From Calditrichota bacterium (GTDB lineage: Bacteria; Zhuqueibacterota; Zhuqueibacteria; Zhuqueibacterales; Geothermadaptataceae), in assembly GCA_008501765.1 (NCBI GenBank), contig QQUE01000015.1, forward strand, positions 124,001-188,000: DNA of 64,000 nucleotides, read 5' to 3'. Made by a program: the position numbers and the translations under genes. The notes below the pieces were generated by a model. The model was not told the DNA's origin. It did no database searches and saw only the letters and a program-made list of their open reading frames with translations. Shown here one piece after another: positions 1 to 8,331 of the stretch; positions within the stretch are counted from its first letter, which is position 1; each line of letters starts with the position of its first letter.

Positions 1-1017
1 AGACATCTCCATTGCCATATCGACATCACGAATAACAGATTCTGATGATGTCAGATTTTCAACGGCTGTCTGCAAGTTTGCCGAGGCATAGCTTAATCGG
101 TTCATATTCGCACCGATAGCACCACGCGCCGTATTAACGGAAGCAATAGCTGTATCAATTGTACTCAAAGCTGTTTGAGAACCACTTTGAGTCGTAAGTG
201 ATAATGTGTTAATGGCTAATGCTGTTTTTGTTACGCTTGAAATGGTAAATCCCAGTTTTTTATCGGCATCATTCCTATCGCCGATCTGGAATTGCGCTGC
301 CGTCCCGGAAACACCAAAATCGTTGCCGCCCGAGCCGTTCATCGTGGCCAGTGCTGCACCGACAGTATCGATAGTCGCGCCACCGGAGATTTTAAAAGAA
401 ACGCCAATTGTCCCAAAAGTGATGGTCGAATTGGTAGTCAAAACGGCTGTTTCACTGACAGATCCAAAAGTCAATGTCAGCGTGTCGGAAGCAGCGGCAT
501 AACCAAATTCGTAAGAACCGGTAGCTGCGCTATCAACATTAAAATCATAAAGGTTGCTGATCGTTGCTTCGGCATCGGTATCTGAACTTCGAACACCGTA
601 ACCATTCAACAATGAAACATTATTGTAGTTAGTCGAAGTTGCAATCCGGTCAATTTCTGAAACCAGTTTTTGTGCTTCGGCATCAATTTCAGCACGACTG
701 CCGTCCGAATTTGAAGAAGCAGACTGCGTTGACAGCTCTTTCAAGCGGGTCAACATATTGTGAATTTGTTCCATCCCACCTTCAGCCACCTGCAATACGG
801 AACCAGCCTCGGATGCATTTCGACTTGCTGATTTCAAGGAAGCGATTTGAGCACGGAATTTCTGTGAAATGGAAAGACCCGCAGCATCATCAGCTGCACG
901 GTTGACACGGAAGCCGGACGATAATCTTTCAAGAGATGTCGATAGATTCGTCGTTGTCCGGCTGAGGTTGCGGTTCGCTGTAAGCGACGCAATGTTGTTT
1001 TGGATTCGTAAGGCCAT
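1..1017 (-). CDS. fliC: Flagellin, partial (C-terminus beyond window)
   Basis: The reverse strand is open from an ATG at 1017 to the window edge (339 residues, no stop). The protein begins MALRIQNNIASLTANRNL and continues with SSGFRVNRAADDAAGLSIS, the classic flagellin N-terminal D0/D1 signature. The last visible residues (MNRLSYASANLQTAVENLTS, then SVIRDVDMAMEM) are the start of the conserved C-terminal D1/D0 helices, so only some 40-50 residues are missing. The middle is a short variable D2-like region. Flagellin is exported by the flagellar type III system and polymerises into the filament. A strong AGGAGGATT-like ribosome site (GGAGGAT) sits 3-9 bases before the ATG. A damaged flagellin copy lies directly upstream in the same orientation, so the locus was once a tandem pair. 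Identification is secure; the exact paralogue is not. Confidence 0.95.
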   Translation of the reverse strand, partial: MALRIQNNIASLTANRNLSRTTTNLSTSLERLSSGFRVNRAADDAAGLSISQKFRAQIASLKSASRNASEAGSVLQVAEGGMEQIHNMLTRLKELSTQSASSNSDGSRAEIDAEAQKLVSEIDRIATSTNYNNVSLLNGYGVRSSDTDAEATISNLYDFNVDSAATGSYEFGYAAASDTLTLTFGSVSETAVLTTNSTITFGTIGVSFKISGGATIDTVGAALATMNGSGGNDFGVSGTAAQFQIGDRNDADKKLGFTISSVTKTALAINTLSLTTQSGSQTALSTIDTAIASVNTARGAIGANMNRLSYASANLQTAVENLTSSESVIRDVDMAMEMS

Positions 1018-1369
1018 TTTAATCCTCCATGATGTTAATGGCTAAAGTTAATAGGAATTGTTAGGCTTTTCGCATCGATGTTTACAGCCGACCATGGCTG
1101 TTATCAATTTGAAATTTTTGGTTCTGGATTGAATATCGTCATCGTATTAAAACACTTTAACAAAAAAGATACAATTGCTTCACTTTTGTGCTCAATAAAC
1201 ATTATAAAAATCCTGCCAACCCTTGAAGTCCAGAATTTTCCTGCAGTAGATTTCGAGCCTGTGTGAATATGTAAACCAGTACGGAAGAGCGATCCAGAAA
1301 AAAGGTAAGCTAAAAGTGACGTTGATAATATAAAAGTACGTTGAGGTGTCTTGCCCCAACGCACTTGAC
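1018..1369. other. Non-coding gap between intact and decayed flagellin
   Basis: About 350 bases with no convincing gene. Small open frames here have no signal peptide, ribosome site or recognisable family. It holds the leader and possible promoter of the intact flagellin (1018-1084); nothing else was recognised. Confidence 0.6.
1061..1084 (-). promoter_or_regulatory. Possible sigma-28 promoter of flagellin
   Basis: Reading the reverse strand, TAAA (1084-1081) is followed after 14 bases by GCCTAA (1066-1061), about 45 bases before the flagellin ATG. The known FliA pattern is TAAAGTTT, 11 bases, GCCGATAA, so spacing is one base short and the -10 match is partial. The position and the flagellin target make it plausible; no experimental support is visible. 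Confidence 0.35.
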
Positions 1370-1815
1370 TTAACTTAGAAGGGAAAGCGCTGCTTGTGGT
1401 AGAGAGTTTGCCTGAGCATAACTCAACCGGTTCATATCAGCGCCAACCGTACCCCGGGCCGAATTTACGGATTCTATCGCCGTATCGATGGATGTTAAAG
1501 CCGATTGCGCCCCAATTTGCGGTATCAACGATAATAAACGAATCCCCAATGATGAATGTGTCGTCAAAACGGCCATCTCGCTCGCCGATCCAAAAGTAAG
1601 CGTCCGTGTGTCGGAGCCAGCTGCGTAAGCCAATTCATAAGAATTTGGGCCCGAAATTTATGTGAAATCGACGGACCGGCGGTATCATCCGCCGCTCGAT
1701 TTATTCGATACCCCGAAGAAAATCGCTCCAAGGACAGCGCCAGGCGATTCGAGGTCTTCGATAAATTTCTGTTTGCTGAAAGAGAGGCGCTATTATTTTG
1801 AATTCGCAGGGCCAC
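1370..1815 (-). pseudogene. Decayed flagellin copy
   Basis: The reverse strand starts at a GTG (1815) with GGAG upstream and reads MALRIQNNSASLSANRNLSK, then a flagellin N-terminus to residue ~55 (HKFRAQI). There it jumps, out of frame, to sequence matching SYEFGYAAASDTLTLTFGS of the intact neighbour, here ELAYAAGSDTRTLTFGS. A second deletion removes about 65 residues of the variable domain. Homology resumes at STIDTAIESVNSARG and stops after RLSYAQANSLPQ, before the C-terminal helices. So there are two internal deletions, a frameshift and a truncated end. It cannot make a filament subunit. It could serve only as a recombination donor for the intact copy. Confidence 0.85.
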
Positions 1816-2170
1816 GTTGATTCTCCATGATGTTTGATATCATGCCAAGGGATTTTATGTTTTTACCAGCTGAAACTGCTGATCCCTCAACCCTTGAAAA
1901 TTTGACCACGTCTATTTTATTAAAATCAGTCATGTTATCGTCGATTAATTGACATATCTTTAACATAAAATCGACAAAAAAGAAATATGGATTTTTATTA
2001 ATACACAGGCATTACTTTTGAGAAAAATGGCTAAAGAAATTTGGTAAGAGAATAACGTGCAGAAAGAAATAATTTTCCCCCGAAAATTTTGCAAAATTAA
2101 TAGATATTTTTTTGAGAAGGCAATCAAACGCCTAAATTGGATTCCACCAAATGAAGCATTCATTGCCTTT
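1816..2170. other. AT-rich non-coding gap
   Basis: About 355 bases between the flagellin remnant and the lipoprotein terminator. The reverse strand upstream of the remnant has TAAAAACATAAAAT and GCATGATA near 1838-1865, a degraded version of a FliA-type promoter. The rest is AT-rich, and the 67-residue frame it contains has no supporting features. Confidence 0.5.
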
Positions 2171-2206
2171 AATTAAAAATGGACGGGAGCCCTATTCCCT
2201 CCCGCC
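2171..2206 (-). terminator. Rho-independent terminator of the thioredoxin-like lipoprotein
   Basis: On the reverse strand a 6-bp GC stem (CGGGAG, 2199-2204 paired with 2184-2189) with a 9-base loop is followed by TCCATTTTTAATT. It lies 16 bases past the stop at 2222. Confidence 0.6.
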
Positions 2207-2221
2207 GCATACCGTTATTGT

Positions 2222-3970
2222 CTATCCTCTTCCAGACATATTTTTTTTCATCTCCCAAGCTGCAATTTGCTCTTCAATTTTTTTAGTCAAATCGCCGCCA
2301 CTCAGATTTTTTGCCAGAATATGACCATCCAGATCGATTAAAAATGTGGTCGGAAATGCGGTAATTCCGTATGCTTTGGTTACAGCTTCGGGCCCGAGCG
2401 CGTTGGGGTACGGAATATTATTTGTAGCGACATAGTTTTTAACTTTCTCAAGTGTATCATAAGTAGTTAAACCAACGACTTGCAGTTTTTCAGGAGAAAA
2501 ATGATGGGCCATCTCAATTATATGGGGAATTTCACGGCGGCAAGGGCCGCACCAGGTGCCCCAAAAATCAATAAAGACAAACTTGCCGCGAAAATCACTT
2601 AATTTGAGGCTATCTCCTGTAATTGTCTCCACTGCAAAAAGGGGCGCGACTGTGCCAATGGTCATTTTTAAAGAAGCCAGAGCCCGGTCGACGGTACCAC
2701 GGGTAACGGAGGAATGCTGCGGGTATTTCTCTTTAATTTTGAGCAAAATGGCCTCGGCTTCTTCTACCTTTTGCTTGTAAGTCAAAATCCAGCCGATGGA
2801 AAAAAGAACCGTCCCACCAAGATCTTTATTGCTGGTCAATTCTTCCATCGCCAGTAGTTTTTTACTGTAATAATTAGTCGCCAATCCTGCGTTTGCAACA
2901 GCCGTTGGCGCCTCAGCCAGATAATCATCAATGGCTGCAATTGTGCGCACGAATCCGCCATCAAGCATCTGCGATTTTACATCGATTTGCTCGAGCAGTC
3001 CGTCCGTCGTTTCACGAAATTCGGCGAAATTGGCGCCTGCAATCACGTTCCCCAACAATGTCGTATCAGTAATGCCACCGGCAAAGGCCGGTTCCACTTC
3101 TTTCAATACCGGGTGCATAAAAGTCAACCTGGCAATTCGGGCCGCCAGAACCAACTGAGCATATTTTCCGGAAAATTTCGTATCGATTTCATCGAGTTTT
3201 TTGTTCAAGATGTTATAATTTTCCGTTGCGATTTCGATAGACGCCCCTTTATTTTTCGCTCGTGTTTCACGGTAGAGTTTGGTGAATTCATCCATTTCAT
3301 CCATAAAATCATTAAAATCCGACCATTGACCTGTGACTGCAATCGAGCCAATATCTTCGGTAGTCATAAAATCTGCAGTGTTAAATTCAATTGCCCCGGT
3401 TGTATAAATATTCTGGAAAGTTGTACGATTTTTATTGAGCTCGACATTTTCCACGACTGCATCGTAAATAGGGTGTTTCTGATCGTTGACGATAAACGCA
3501 TATTCACGTTTCTCAATGAGCATTTTGGTATCTGTCAGTGTCCATTTACCGTTATCATTTTTCATTTCCACCGCTTTTGCCGGATTCCAGTCACAGAATT
3601 CACCGACAACTTTTACCGAGCTTATCTCAACGGGTACCTTTTGTTTTTCCAAGGAAATGTCTGCTTGCGATCTTTCTCCATTTTGCGTAACCAGAATTCG
3701 CATGCGGACATTTTGCAGCCCTTTGGCCCAGGCAGCCAAAACATATTTTCCGGGTTTCGTTTCCAAATTGAAAGAACCATCTTTTGAGATGGCAAAGGCC
3801 GTGGGTTCGTCCAGGTTTTCACCGGTGCGGATGGCATACAAACCAACATAATATTCCTCGGCTGTATAGTCAGCCGGGCTGGAAATTTTACCGGAAACCG
3901 AGGCCATTTCCGATTGCTGTCCACAGGAAAAAATGAAAATCAGGGGCATTAAAATGTACAGGCGTTTCAT
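2222..3970 (-). CDS. Thioredoxin-like (TlpA/ResA-type) lipoprotein
   Basis: The product is a lipoprotein: MKRLYILMPLIFIFSCGQQ has a lipobox ending in SC. I place the start at 3970 because a GGAG ribosome site lies 6 bases upstream of it and overlaps the first codons of the longer frame (3982). An N-terminal beta-rich part (~25-130) resembles a carboxypeptidase-regulatory or DUF4369-like domain. The middle (~180-430) is helical, and the C-terminal ~135 residues are a thioredoxin fold. They contain WCGPC (active-site CGPC at about 474-477) and the cis-proline region AFPTTF. Such proteins act at the envelope, reducing or oxidising cysteines in exported proteins or cytochromes. The large middle domain has no assigned role here. 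It is a single-gene unit ending in its own terminator. Confidence 0.85.
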   Translation of the reverse strand: MKRLYILMPLIFIFSCGQQSEMASVSGKISSPADYTAEEYYVGLYAIRTGENLDEPTAFAISKDGSFNLETKPGKYVLAAWAKGLQNVRMRILVTQNGERSQADISLEKQKVPVEISSVKVVGEFCDWNPAKAVEMKNDNGKWTLTDTKMLIEKREYAFIVNDQKHPIYDAVVENVELNKNRTTFQNIYTTGAIEFNTADFMTTEDIGSIAVTGQWSDFNDFMDEMDEFTKLYRETRAKNKGASIEIATENYNILNKKLDEIDTKFSGKYAQLVLAARIARLTFMHPVLKEVEPAFAGGITDTTLLGNVIAGANFAEFRETTDGLLEQIDVKSQMLDGGFVRTIAAIDDYLAEAPTAVANAGLATNYYSKKLLAMEELTSNKDLGGTVLFSIGWILTYKQKVEEAEAILLKIKEKYPQHSSVTRGTVDRALASLKMTIGTVAPLFAVETITGDSLKLSDFRGKFVFIDFWGTWCGPCRREIPHIIEMAHHFSPEKLQVVGLTTYDTLEKVKNYVATNNIPYPNALGPEAVTKAYGITAFPTTFLIDLDGHILAKNLSGGDLTKKIEEQIAAWEMKKNMSGRG

Positions 3971-4376
3971 CATTAACTCCATTTTGTGCTACAAGTTTTA
4001 AATTGTCAAAATTTGCTTCAACTTAGATAATGAATTCCTGCCAATTGACCAAGAGATTTCTCACGAAAGTGAACCACCAAATTGATTTCTCGAGTCTTGC
4101 GGAGGAATGCCCCACAAGGGGGCAGACTACAGTTTGTTGTTGATCCTCACTCCGTAGGCCAGGCCCTTGTGGCCTGCGGGATGTCCGACCCAATTTAAAG
4201 TCCGAATGTGGCACAAGCACTGACAAGAATCTTGTAAGGGGGATGAATTTTTTCGACGTGGGGCATTTCAGTTAATTCGGTACGAGTAGGAACCATGAAA
4301 ACCTGCCAGATTTATAAAAACCTGGCAGGTTTGTGAAATTAAAGAGGAAAAGGGTAAAAGAAAAAAGAATAAAGGG
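3971..4376. other. Non-coding gap 3' of the NACHT gene
   Basis: About 400 bases with no supported gene. It holds small palindromes around 4160-4185 (AGGCC/GGCCT) and the inverted repeat listed at 4299-4332. The 67-residue frame across it has no ribosome site or recognisable family. Confidence 0.55.
4299..4332. repeat. CCTGCCAGG inverted repeat (terminator-like)
   Basis: AAACCTGCCAG (4299-4309) pairs perfectly with CTGGCAGGTTT (4322-4332) around a 12-base loop. It lies 45 bases past the stop of the NACHT gene and may terminate it. Related palindromes occur at 16004-16036 and 33673-33705, so it is also one of a dispersed family. A hairpin just 3' of a DGR variable region can also assist mutagenic homing, but the family membership makes that reading weaker. 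Confidence 0.6.
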
Positions 4377-7373
4377 TTAGACAGTTCTGGTGCAGCGGAA
4401 CCCGATATAGCTGCCACGGTTATCGGGTAGATTGTTGCTACGGACGGCGCATACGAGGAGCTGTGGACAAAGGTACCACGCGCCCCCGCGCAATACGCGG
4501 CGTTTTTCATCCTCATCGATCCAGTTCTCCAGCCATTCCCATACGTTGCCGCTGCAATCAACGCAACCAAACGGCCCTTGATATTCTGCAAACTGCGATA
4601 CCGGCGTCGTCAAGACGGCTGAGCCTTGCAGCTTTTTTTTATATTCATTGTCAAGCCAGCGCTGCCAGTCATCATTATCAAACAGGTCTTTTTTTTCCCA
4701 TAAACTTGCAGAATTGCATTTCTGCCGATCCCATTTATTTCCCCAAGCGTAACGACGGCCATCGATGCCACGGGCGGCTTTTTCCCATTGATTTTCCAAC
4801 GGCAAAGTTTTGCCGGCCCACAGGCAAAAAGCCTGTGCATCTTGCCAACTCACGAGCACGATTGGATGTTCGGCCAAATTTTCGGGGTAATTGCGGTCGC
4901 GCCAATTCCAGGGCTGTGCCCATTTTTCATTTTCATTCGGCTCACAATGTTGCGGGTTAGCATCAAGAAAATGTTTATACTGCGTATTTGTCACCGGCGT
5001 TTTGTCGATCCACAACCCTTTTTCCTGCACAGCAATCTGTGGTTTTTCACCGTCGCCCTCTGCGCCATAAATAAAAGGGCCTGGGGGGACATAGACCATT
5101 TCCACAGCGAATCCGCCGGGAAGGTGGCTTAAAAAGCGACCGTTTTTCGTGCGTTCAATCCAGTCAGGCACCTTTTCCTTTTGCAGTCCTTCTTCTACCA
5201 TCTGCCGGTAAAATTCAGCGTCACACGTTTCGGCTAAAATTTCACTAAGGGAATTGATGCAATCCTGATCGATGAATTGTGCTTTCGCTGTGCCGTCCAG
5301 CAATTGCGGCGCAAGTTCACACGCCGCAAAATAGCCCCGGAAAGAGCGGTGGGAGAAATAAAAAGTAAAATCTTTCATATCCGGCCGCAGAAAGGAGCAA
5401 CTGAGAAAATCGCGGGTCTGGTGTTCCAGCTCGCTCGCCGAAAGCTGGGCGCTCTGCGGAATTTCATTTTTTATCAGTTTTTCAGCATCTTTTCTCCTAA
5501 TGCCACCAGCTTCGTTTGCGTACATTTGCTGCGATAGTTTTTGTAATAGCCTAAATCGGGTGCTATCGTCCATTCGCAGATGCGCCTTGCGTTTTTTGGC
5601 TTGCCTGCGCAACTCACGGTGCAAAAAATTATTATACAAGTTACAGCGGTTAATTTCCTCGCCACTACCGGCAAAATCAGGCAAGGTTTGCACAATCATT
5701 TCCAACAACACCGGGCGCGGCGCCAGATCCTTCTCAAGTTCAGGAATAGCAATAATCCAGTCGTAATAATATTGCCAGCCATATTCGGCTAATTCCGGTA
5801 CCAACGGAACCAATTTTTGAATAAACATTTTCAGTTGTGCATTGCTCCACAAAGTGAGATCAACAGGCACGTAATCATCAACAAAGCGTTGTTTCAATTT
5901 GTCAAAAAGCTTGGGCCGTTGAATGATGTCAAATTCTTTGCGTTCGATAAAAAATTCCGGTCTGCCGGAAATAATGACACGGGCCTCATCCGGTCTGGCC
6001 AGCGTCTCAATATTCGCCAGTGCTTGTTCAATGGATATTTTATCTCCCCGCACGGCCATTTCATCAAAACCATCTAAAATAATAAGGAATTTGCCTAATC
6101 TATTCATTTCCCGAAAGAGTTGTGCGCTGTTGGTTTTTACCTGGCATTTGTTTTCCAGGTTATCACGGATCACTGAATCAAGTTCGCCGGCAAAATCGAG
6201 AAGATTGATGAGAATTGGAATTCGTGGCCGCGGTAATGTACTCTCGCTATTCCGGACATTTTCAAGAGCCGTTTCAAAGCGCTTTGCATATTCACAGGCC
6301 AACATACGAGAAAAGGTTGTTTTACCAGTTCCGTAACTGCCGAGCACCATCAGCGGCTGCACCGGCGAGGGCTGGGCTACCCAATTTTCAACAAATTTGA
6401 ACAAGTCCGAGGGCGGGCTGCTTTCTGGCTGGTCCGGCGTCCTGAATTCAACTGGAACATAGTAATCTGCCAAAGCTGGCATATTCAATTCAATACGCGG
6501 TTGCTGAAAATCTTTGATTAGATATTTACGATACCGCGAAAAATTCAATTGATTGTCAACCAGGTTATCATAAGACTTAATTATCCAACCATTCTGCTGC
6601 GCAAGAGAGTGGACGGCAGGCGTGAGAGTTCCATCCACAATCAGCAAGCCACCGTTTACTATTTTCTGATTTATTTTCTCCTGCAAACGATAAATATATT
6701 TCCCCATCTCAGCTTCGGTTGCCTCCCCTCCTTTTACGGCAATACATTTGACGAACATTTTCGTTTCGGCACCGAGCGTATTCGTTTCAGCCACAACAAA
6801 ATCAGCCTGAAGATGATCAGCCAATTGGCCGCCGTCTTCCATTTTATCCATTATCAGGTCGAGAATATCTCTAACTTCTTTGACCAGCCTACGGTGATGG
6901 GCTGCTTTCACTGGCACAAGACATGACCGGTTTAACTGTTTTTTGAATTGGGTGAATTGTTCGCTGCTGAGCATTTTTTCCGCTGTGCCCAAAGCGTCCA
7001 CTTTTTCGATAATATATTGTACTGCGATGAGCAATTGGTCAGATTTATCCGACTCTTGTTGCAATGTCTGCATCATTTTGTCGAGGTGGTTTTGTCTATC
7101 CGCTTCGTTACCTGCATTCCAGTAATCATGAATAAAATCAGCCAATAAGTTGCTGCCGATTCCGCTGGTCAGCACGGCCAGAATGGGCAACAATGGCGCT
7201 CCGGCAGCCGTAGCAAAAGGCGCCAAAATCGCTGTAATAAACCCACCCATCACGGCACCTTTCGTTCCGGCGTTCAGCGAATTGAGACATTTTTTCCAAG
7301 CGGATTGGATTTCTGACTTAGCTTTTTCAATTTCCTGCTGGGAAGCCCTGAGCCTTGATATGCTTTCTGACAT
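4377..7373 (-). CDS. NACHT NTPase with nuclease-like N-terminus and C-terminal FGE/C-type-lectin domain
   Basis: 998 residues, start supported by GAGGGAG upstream. Residues 36-84 hold two glycine/alanine-rich hydrophobic segments. Residues ~188-272 resemble an Mrr-like restriction-endonuclease fold (ADFVVAE, then MFVKCIAV, then GGLLIVDGTLTPAVHSLAQ), though the acidic residue of the usual E-x-K is not evident. A NACHT domain follows: Walker A GSYGTGKT (345-352), Walker B LIILDGFDE (430-438), and the winged-helix FSHRSFRGYFAA motif (673-684). Residues ~755-998 are a formylglycine-generating-enzyme/sulfatase-modifying (C-type-lectin) fold with YVPPGPF, VSWQDAQAFCLWAGK, CSGNVWEW and RRVLRGGAW. 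Known bacterial NACHT proteins are STAND sensors that oligomerise on ligand detection, and several give phage defence. I infer that the lectin domain senses and the N-terminus is the effector. The tail resembles a DGR-diversified region (see 4389-4490). It is transcribed away from the sigma-factor gene. Confidence 0.9.
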   Translation of the reverse strand: MSESISRLRASQQEIEKAKSEIQSAWKKCLNSLNAGTKGAVMGGFITAILAPFATAAGAPLLPILAVLTSGIGSNLLADFIHDYWNAGNEADRQNHLDKMMQTLQQESDKSDQLLIAVQYIIEKVDALGTAEKMLSSEQFTQFKKQLNRSCLVPVKAAHHRRLVKEVRDILDLIMDKMEDGGQLADHLQADFVVAETNTLGAETKMFVKCIAVKGGEATEAEMGKYIYRLQEKINQKIVNGGLLIVDGTLTPAVHSLAQQNGWIIKSYDNLVDNQLNFSRYRKYLIKDFQQPRIELNMPALADYYVPVEFRTPDQPESSPPSDLFKFVENWVAQPSPVQPLMVLGSYGTGKTTFSRMLACEYAKRFETALENVRNSESTLPRPRIPILINLLDFAGELDSVIRDNLENKCQVKTNSAQLFREMNRLGKFLIILDGFDEMAVRGDKISIEQALANIETLARPDEARVIISGRPEFFIERKEFDIIQRPKLFDKLKQRFVDDYVPVDLTLWSNAQLKMFIQKLVPLVPELAEYGWQYYYDWIIAIPELEKDLAPRPVLLEMIVQTLPDFAGSGEEINRCNLYNNFLHRELRRQAKKRKAHLRMDDSTRFRLLQKLSQQMYANEAGGIRRKDAEKLIKNEIPQSAQLSASELEHQTRDFLSCSFLRPDMKDFTFYFSHRSFRGYFAACELAPQLLDGTAKAQFIDQDCINSLSEILAETCDAEFYRQMVEEGLQKEKVPDWIERTKNGRFLSHLPGGFAVEMVYVPPGPFIYGAEGDGEKPQIAVQEKGLWIDKTPVTNTQYKHFLDANPQHCEPNENEKWAQPWNWRDRNYPENLAEHPIVLVSWQDAQAFCLWAGKTLPLENQWEKAARGIDGRRYAWGNKWDRQKCNSASLWEKKDLFDNDDWQRWLDNEYKKKLQGSAVLTTPVSQFAEYQGPFGCVDCSGNVWEWLENWIDEDEKRRVLRGGAWYLCPQLLVCAVRSNNLPDNRGSYIGFRCTRTV
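4389..4490 (-). other. Candidate DGR variable region in the lectin-domain tail
   Basis: Codons 961-994 encode the C-terminal end of the lectin fold. Fixed-looking positions (RGGAW, P970, C975, PDNR, GFRC) alternate with positions whose codons end in C or T and differ freely at bases one and two: Y967 TAC, L968 CTT, C969 TGT, L972 CTC, L973 CTC, V977 GTC, S979 AGC, G987 GGC, S988 AGC, Y989 TAT; N980 and N981 remain AAC and AAT. That is the outcome expected when AAC/AAT codons of a template repeat are randomised at adenines. No template repeat or reverse transcriptase lies in the window, so this is a candidate only. FGE domains without a DGR share part of the motif. Confidence 0.5.
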
Positions 7374-7585
7374 GCGAATACTCCCTCTTAAATTAAAAAC
7401 CCCAAATCGTGCAAGATGCTAAAAATTATAGTTTTCCAGACCAATTGCAAGTTTTTATTAAGCTTATTGCGAAAAGCTGTTGAACTCAGTGATTCAGAAA
7501 ATACCCATTCAAATTGCACAGAACACCCTTGCTTTTTCTTAATTCTTTTCCATTATTAAAGGGCCTATGAATTGAGGGAAGCGCG

Positions 7586-8173
7586 TTGGACATGACTGCA
7601 CGAATTGAAAAAAATCACCGTCAAAATATGGAAACTGTCGCCTATGGATTGCTCGATAAAATCAGCGAGGGCAATCAGGCTGCTTTTAAAACGTTATTTT
7701 TTGACTGGCAGCCACGGATTTATCGTTTTATCTGGCTGCGTGTGTGCAATACTGAAATTGCTGAAGATTTAGTGCAGGAAACTTTTTTTCGCCTCTGGAA
7801 AATCCGACGGCAATTGCCGGACAGCAGCAATTTTACAGCGTTTATTTTTCAAATCGCACACAATCTGGTCATCGACTGGGCGCGAAAAAACAAGGTGCAA
7901 AATCGCAGCTTGCGGGAGATGCAATTAAGCGAAAAATCATCGCACCCGGCTTCGGCTGATACGGAGACAGATGAACTCGAAACTGCTATTTCAAAATGTA
8001 TTTCAACGTTGCCATCCCGGATGCAAAAGGCTTTTATTCTCCACCGATTTGAAAATCTCACCTACAAACAAATCGCCAAAGTAATGGGAATATCCCATAA
8101 AACTGTGGAAAAACAAATAAGCGAAGCCCTTAAAAGGCTGCGCAGCGAATTAAAAAAACTGGACTTTTTGTAA
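7586..8173 (+). CDS. ECF RNA polymerase sigma factor
   Basis: An extracytoplasmic-function sigma factor of ~195 residues. Region 2 is visible in AAFKTLFFDWQPRIYRFIWL and DLVQETFFRLWK, with NLVIDWARK closing it. Region 4 is LPSRMQKAFILHRFENLTYK followed by the helix-turn-helix IAKVMGISHKTVEKQIS, the Bacteroidota-type arrangement. The TTG at 7586 lies 5 bases after AGGGAAG; the ATG at 7592 is an alternative that loses two residues. It directs transcription when freed from its antisigma factor. FecR and a TonB receptor with an STN domain follow on the same strand, so the three form a trans-envelope signalling set responding to ligand uptake. The 158-base gap to fecR may hold its own promoter. 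Confidence 0.92.
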   Translation: MDMTARIEKNHRQNMETVAYGLLDKISEGNQAAFKTLFFDWQPRIYRFIWLRVCNTEIAEDLVQETFFRLWKIRRQLPDSSNFTAFIFQIAHNLVIDWARKNKVQNRSLREMQLSEKSSHPASADTETDELETAISKCISTLPSRMQKAFILHRFENLTYKQIAKVMGISHKTVEKQISEALKRLRSELKKLDFL

Positions 8174-8331
8174 TTTAATTTTGGGATGGGAGTCGTAATT
8201 AATTTAAATAATGCGAATTTTAAGTTCAAAATTAAAACCGAATTTGAAAAGAAAAAAACATCTGGGGGTATTGGAAATGGGATTCGTTGTACTGGTTATA
8301 AAATCCGATTTCCAATAAATTGGAGTCCCCG

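Noticed and set aside
2987-3787. 266-codon frame opposite the thioredoxin-like gene
   Set aside because: A shadow of a clear reverse-strand gene; long only because of that gene's codon use.
4023-4376. Possible DGR template repeat or accessory gene beside the variable region
   Set aside because: No stretch there resembles 4389-4490, and no reverse-transcriptase-like protein exists anywhere in the window.
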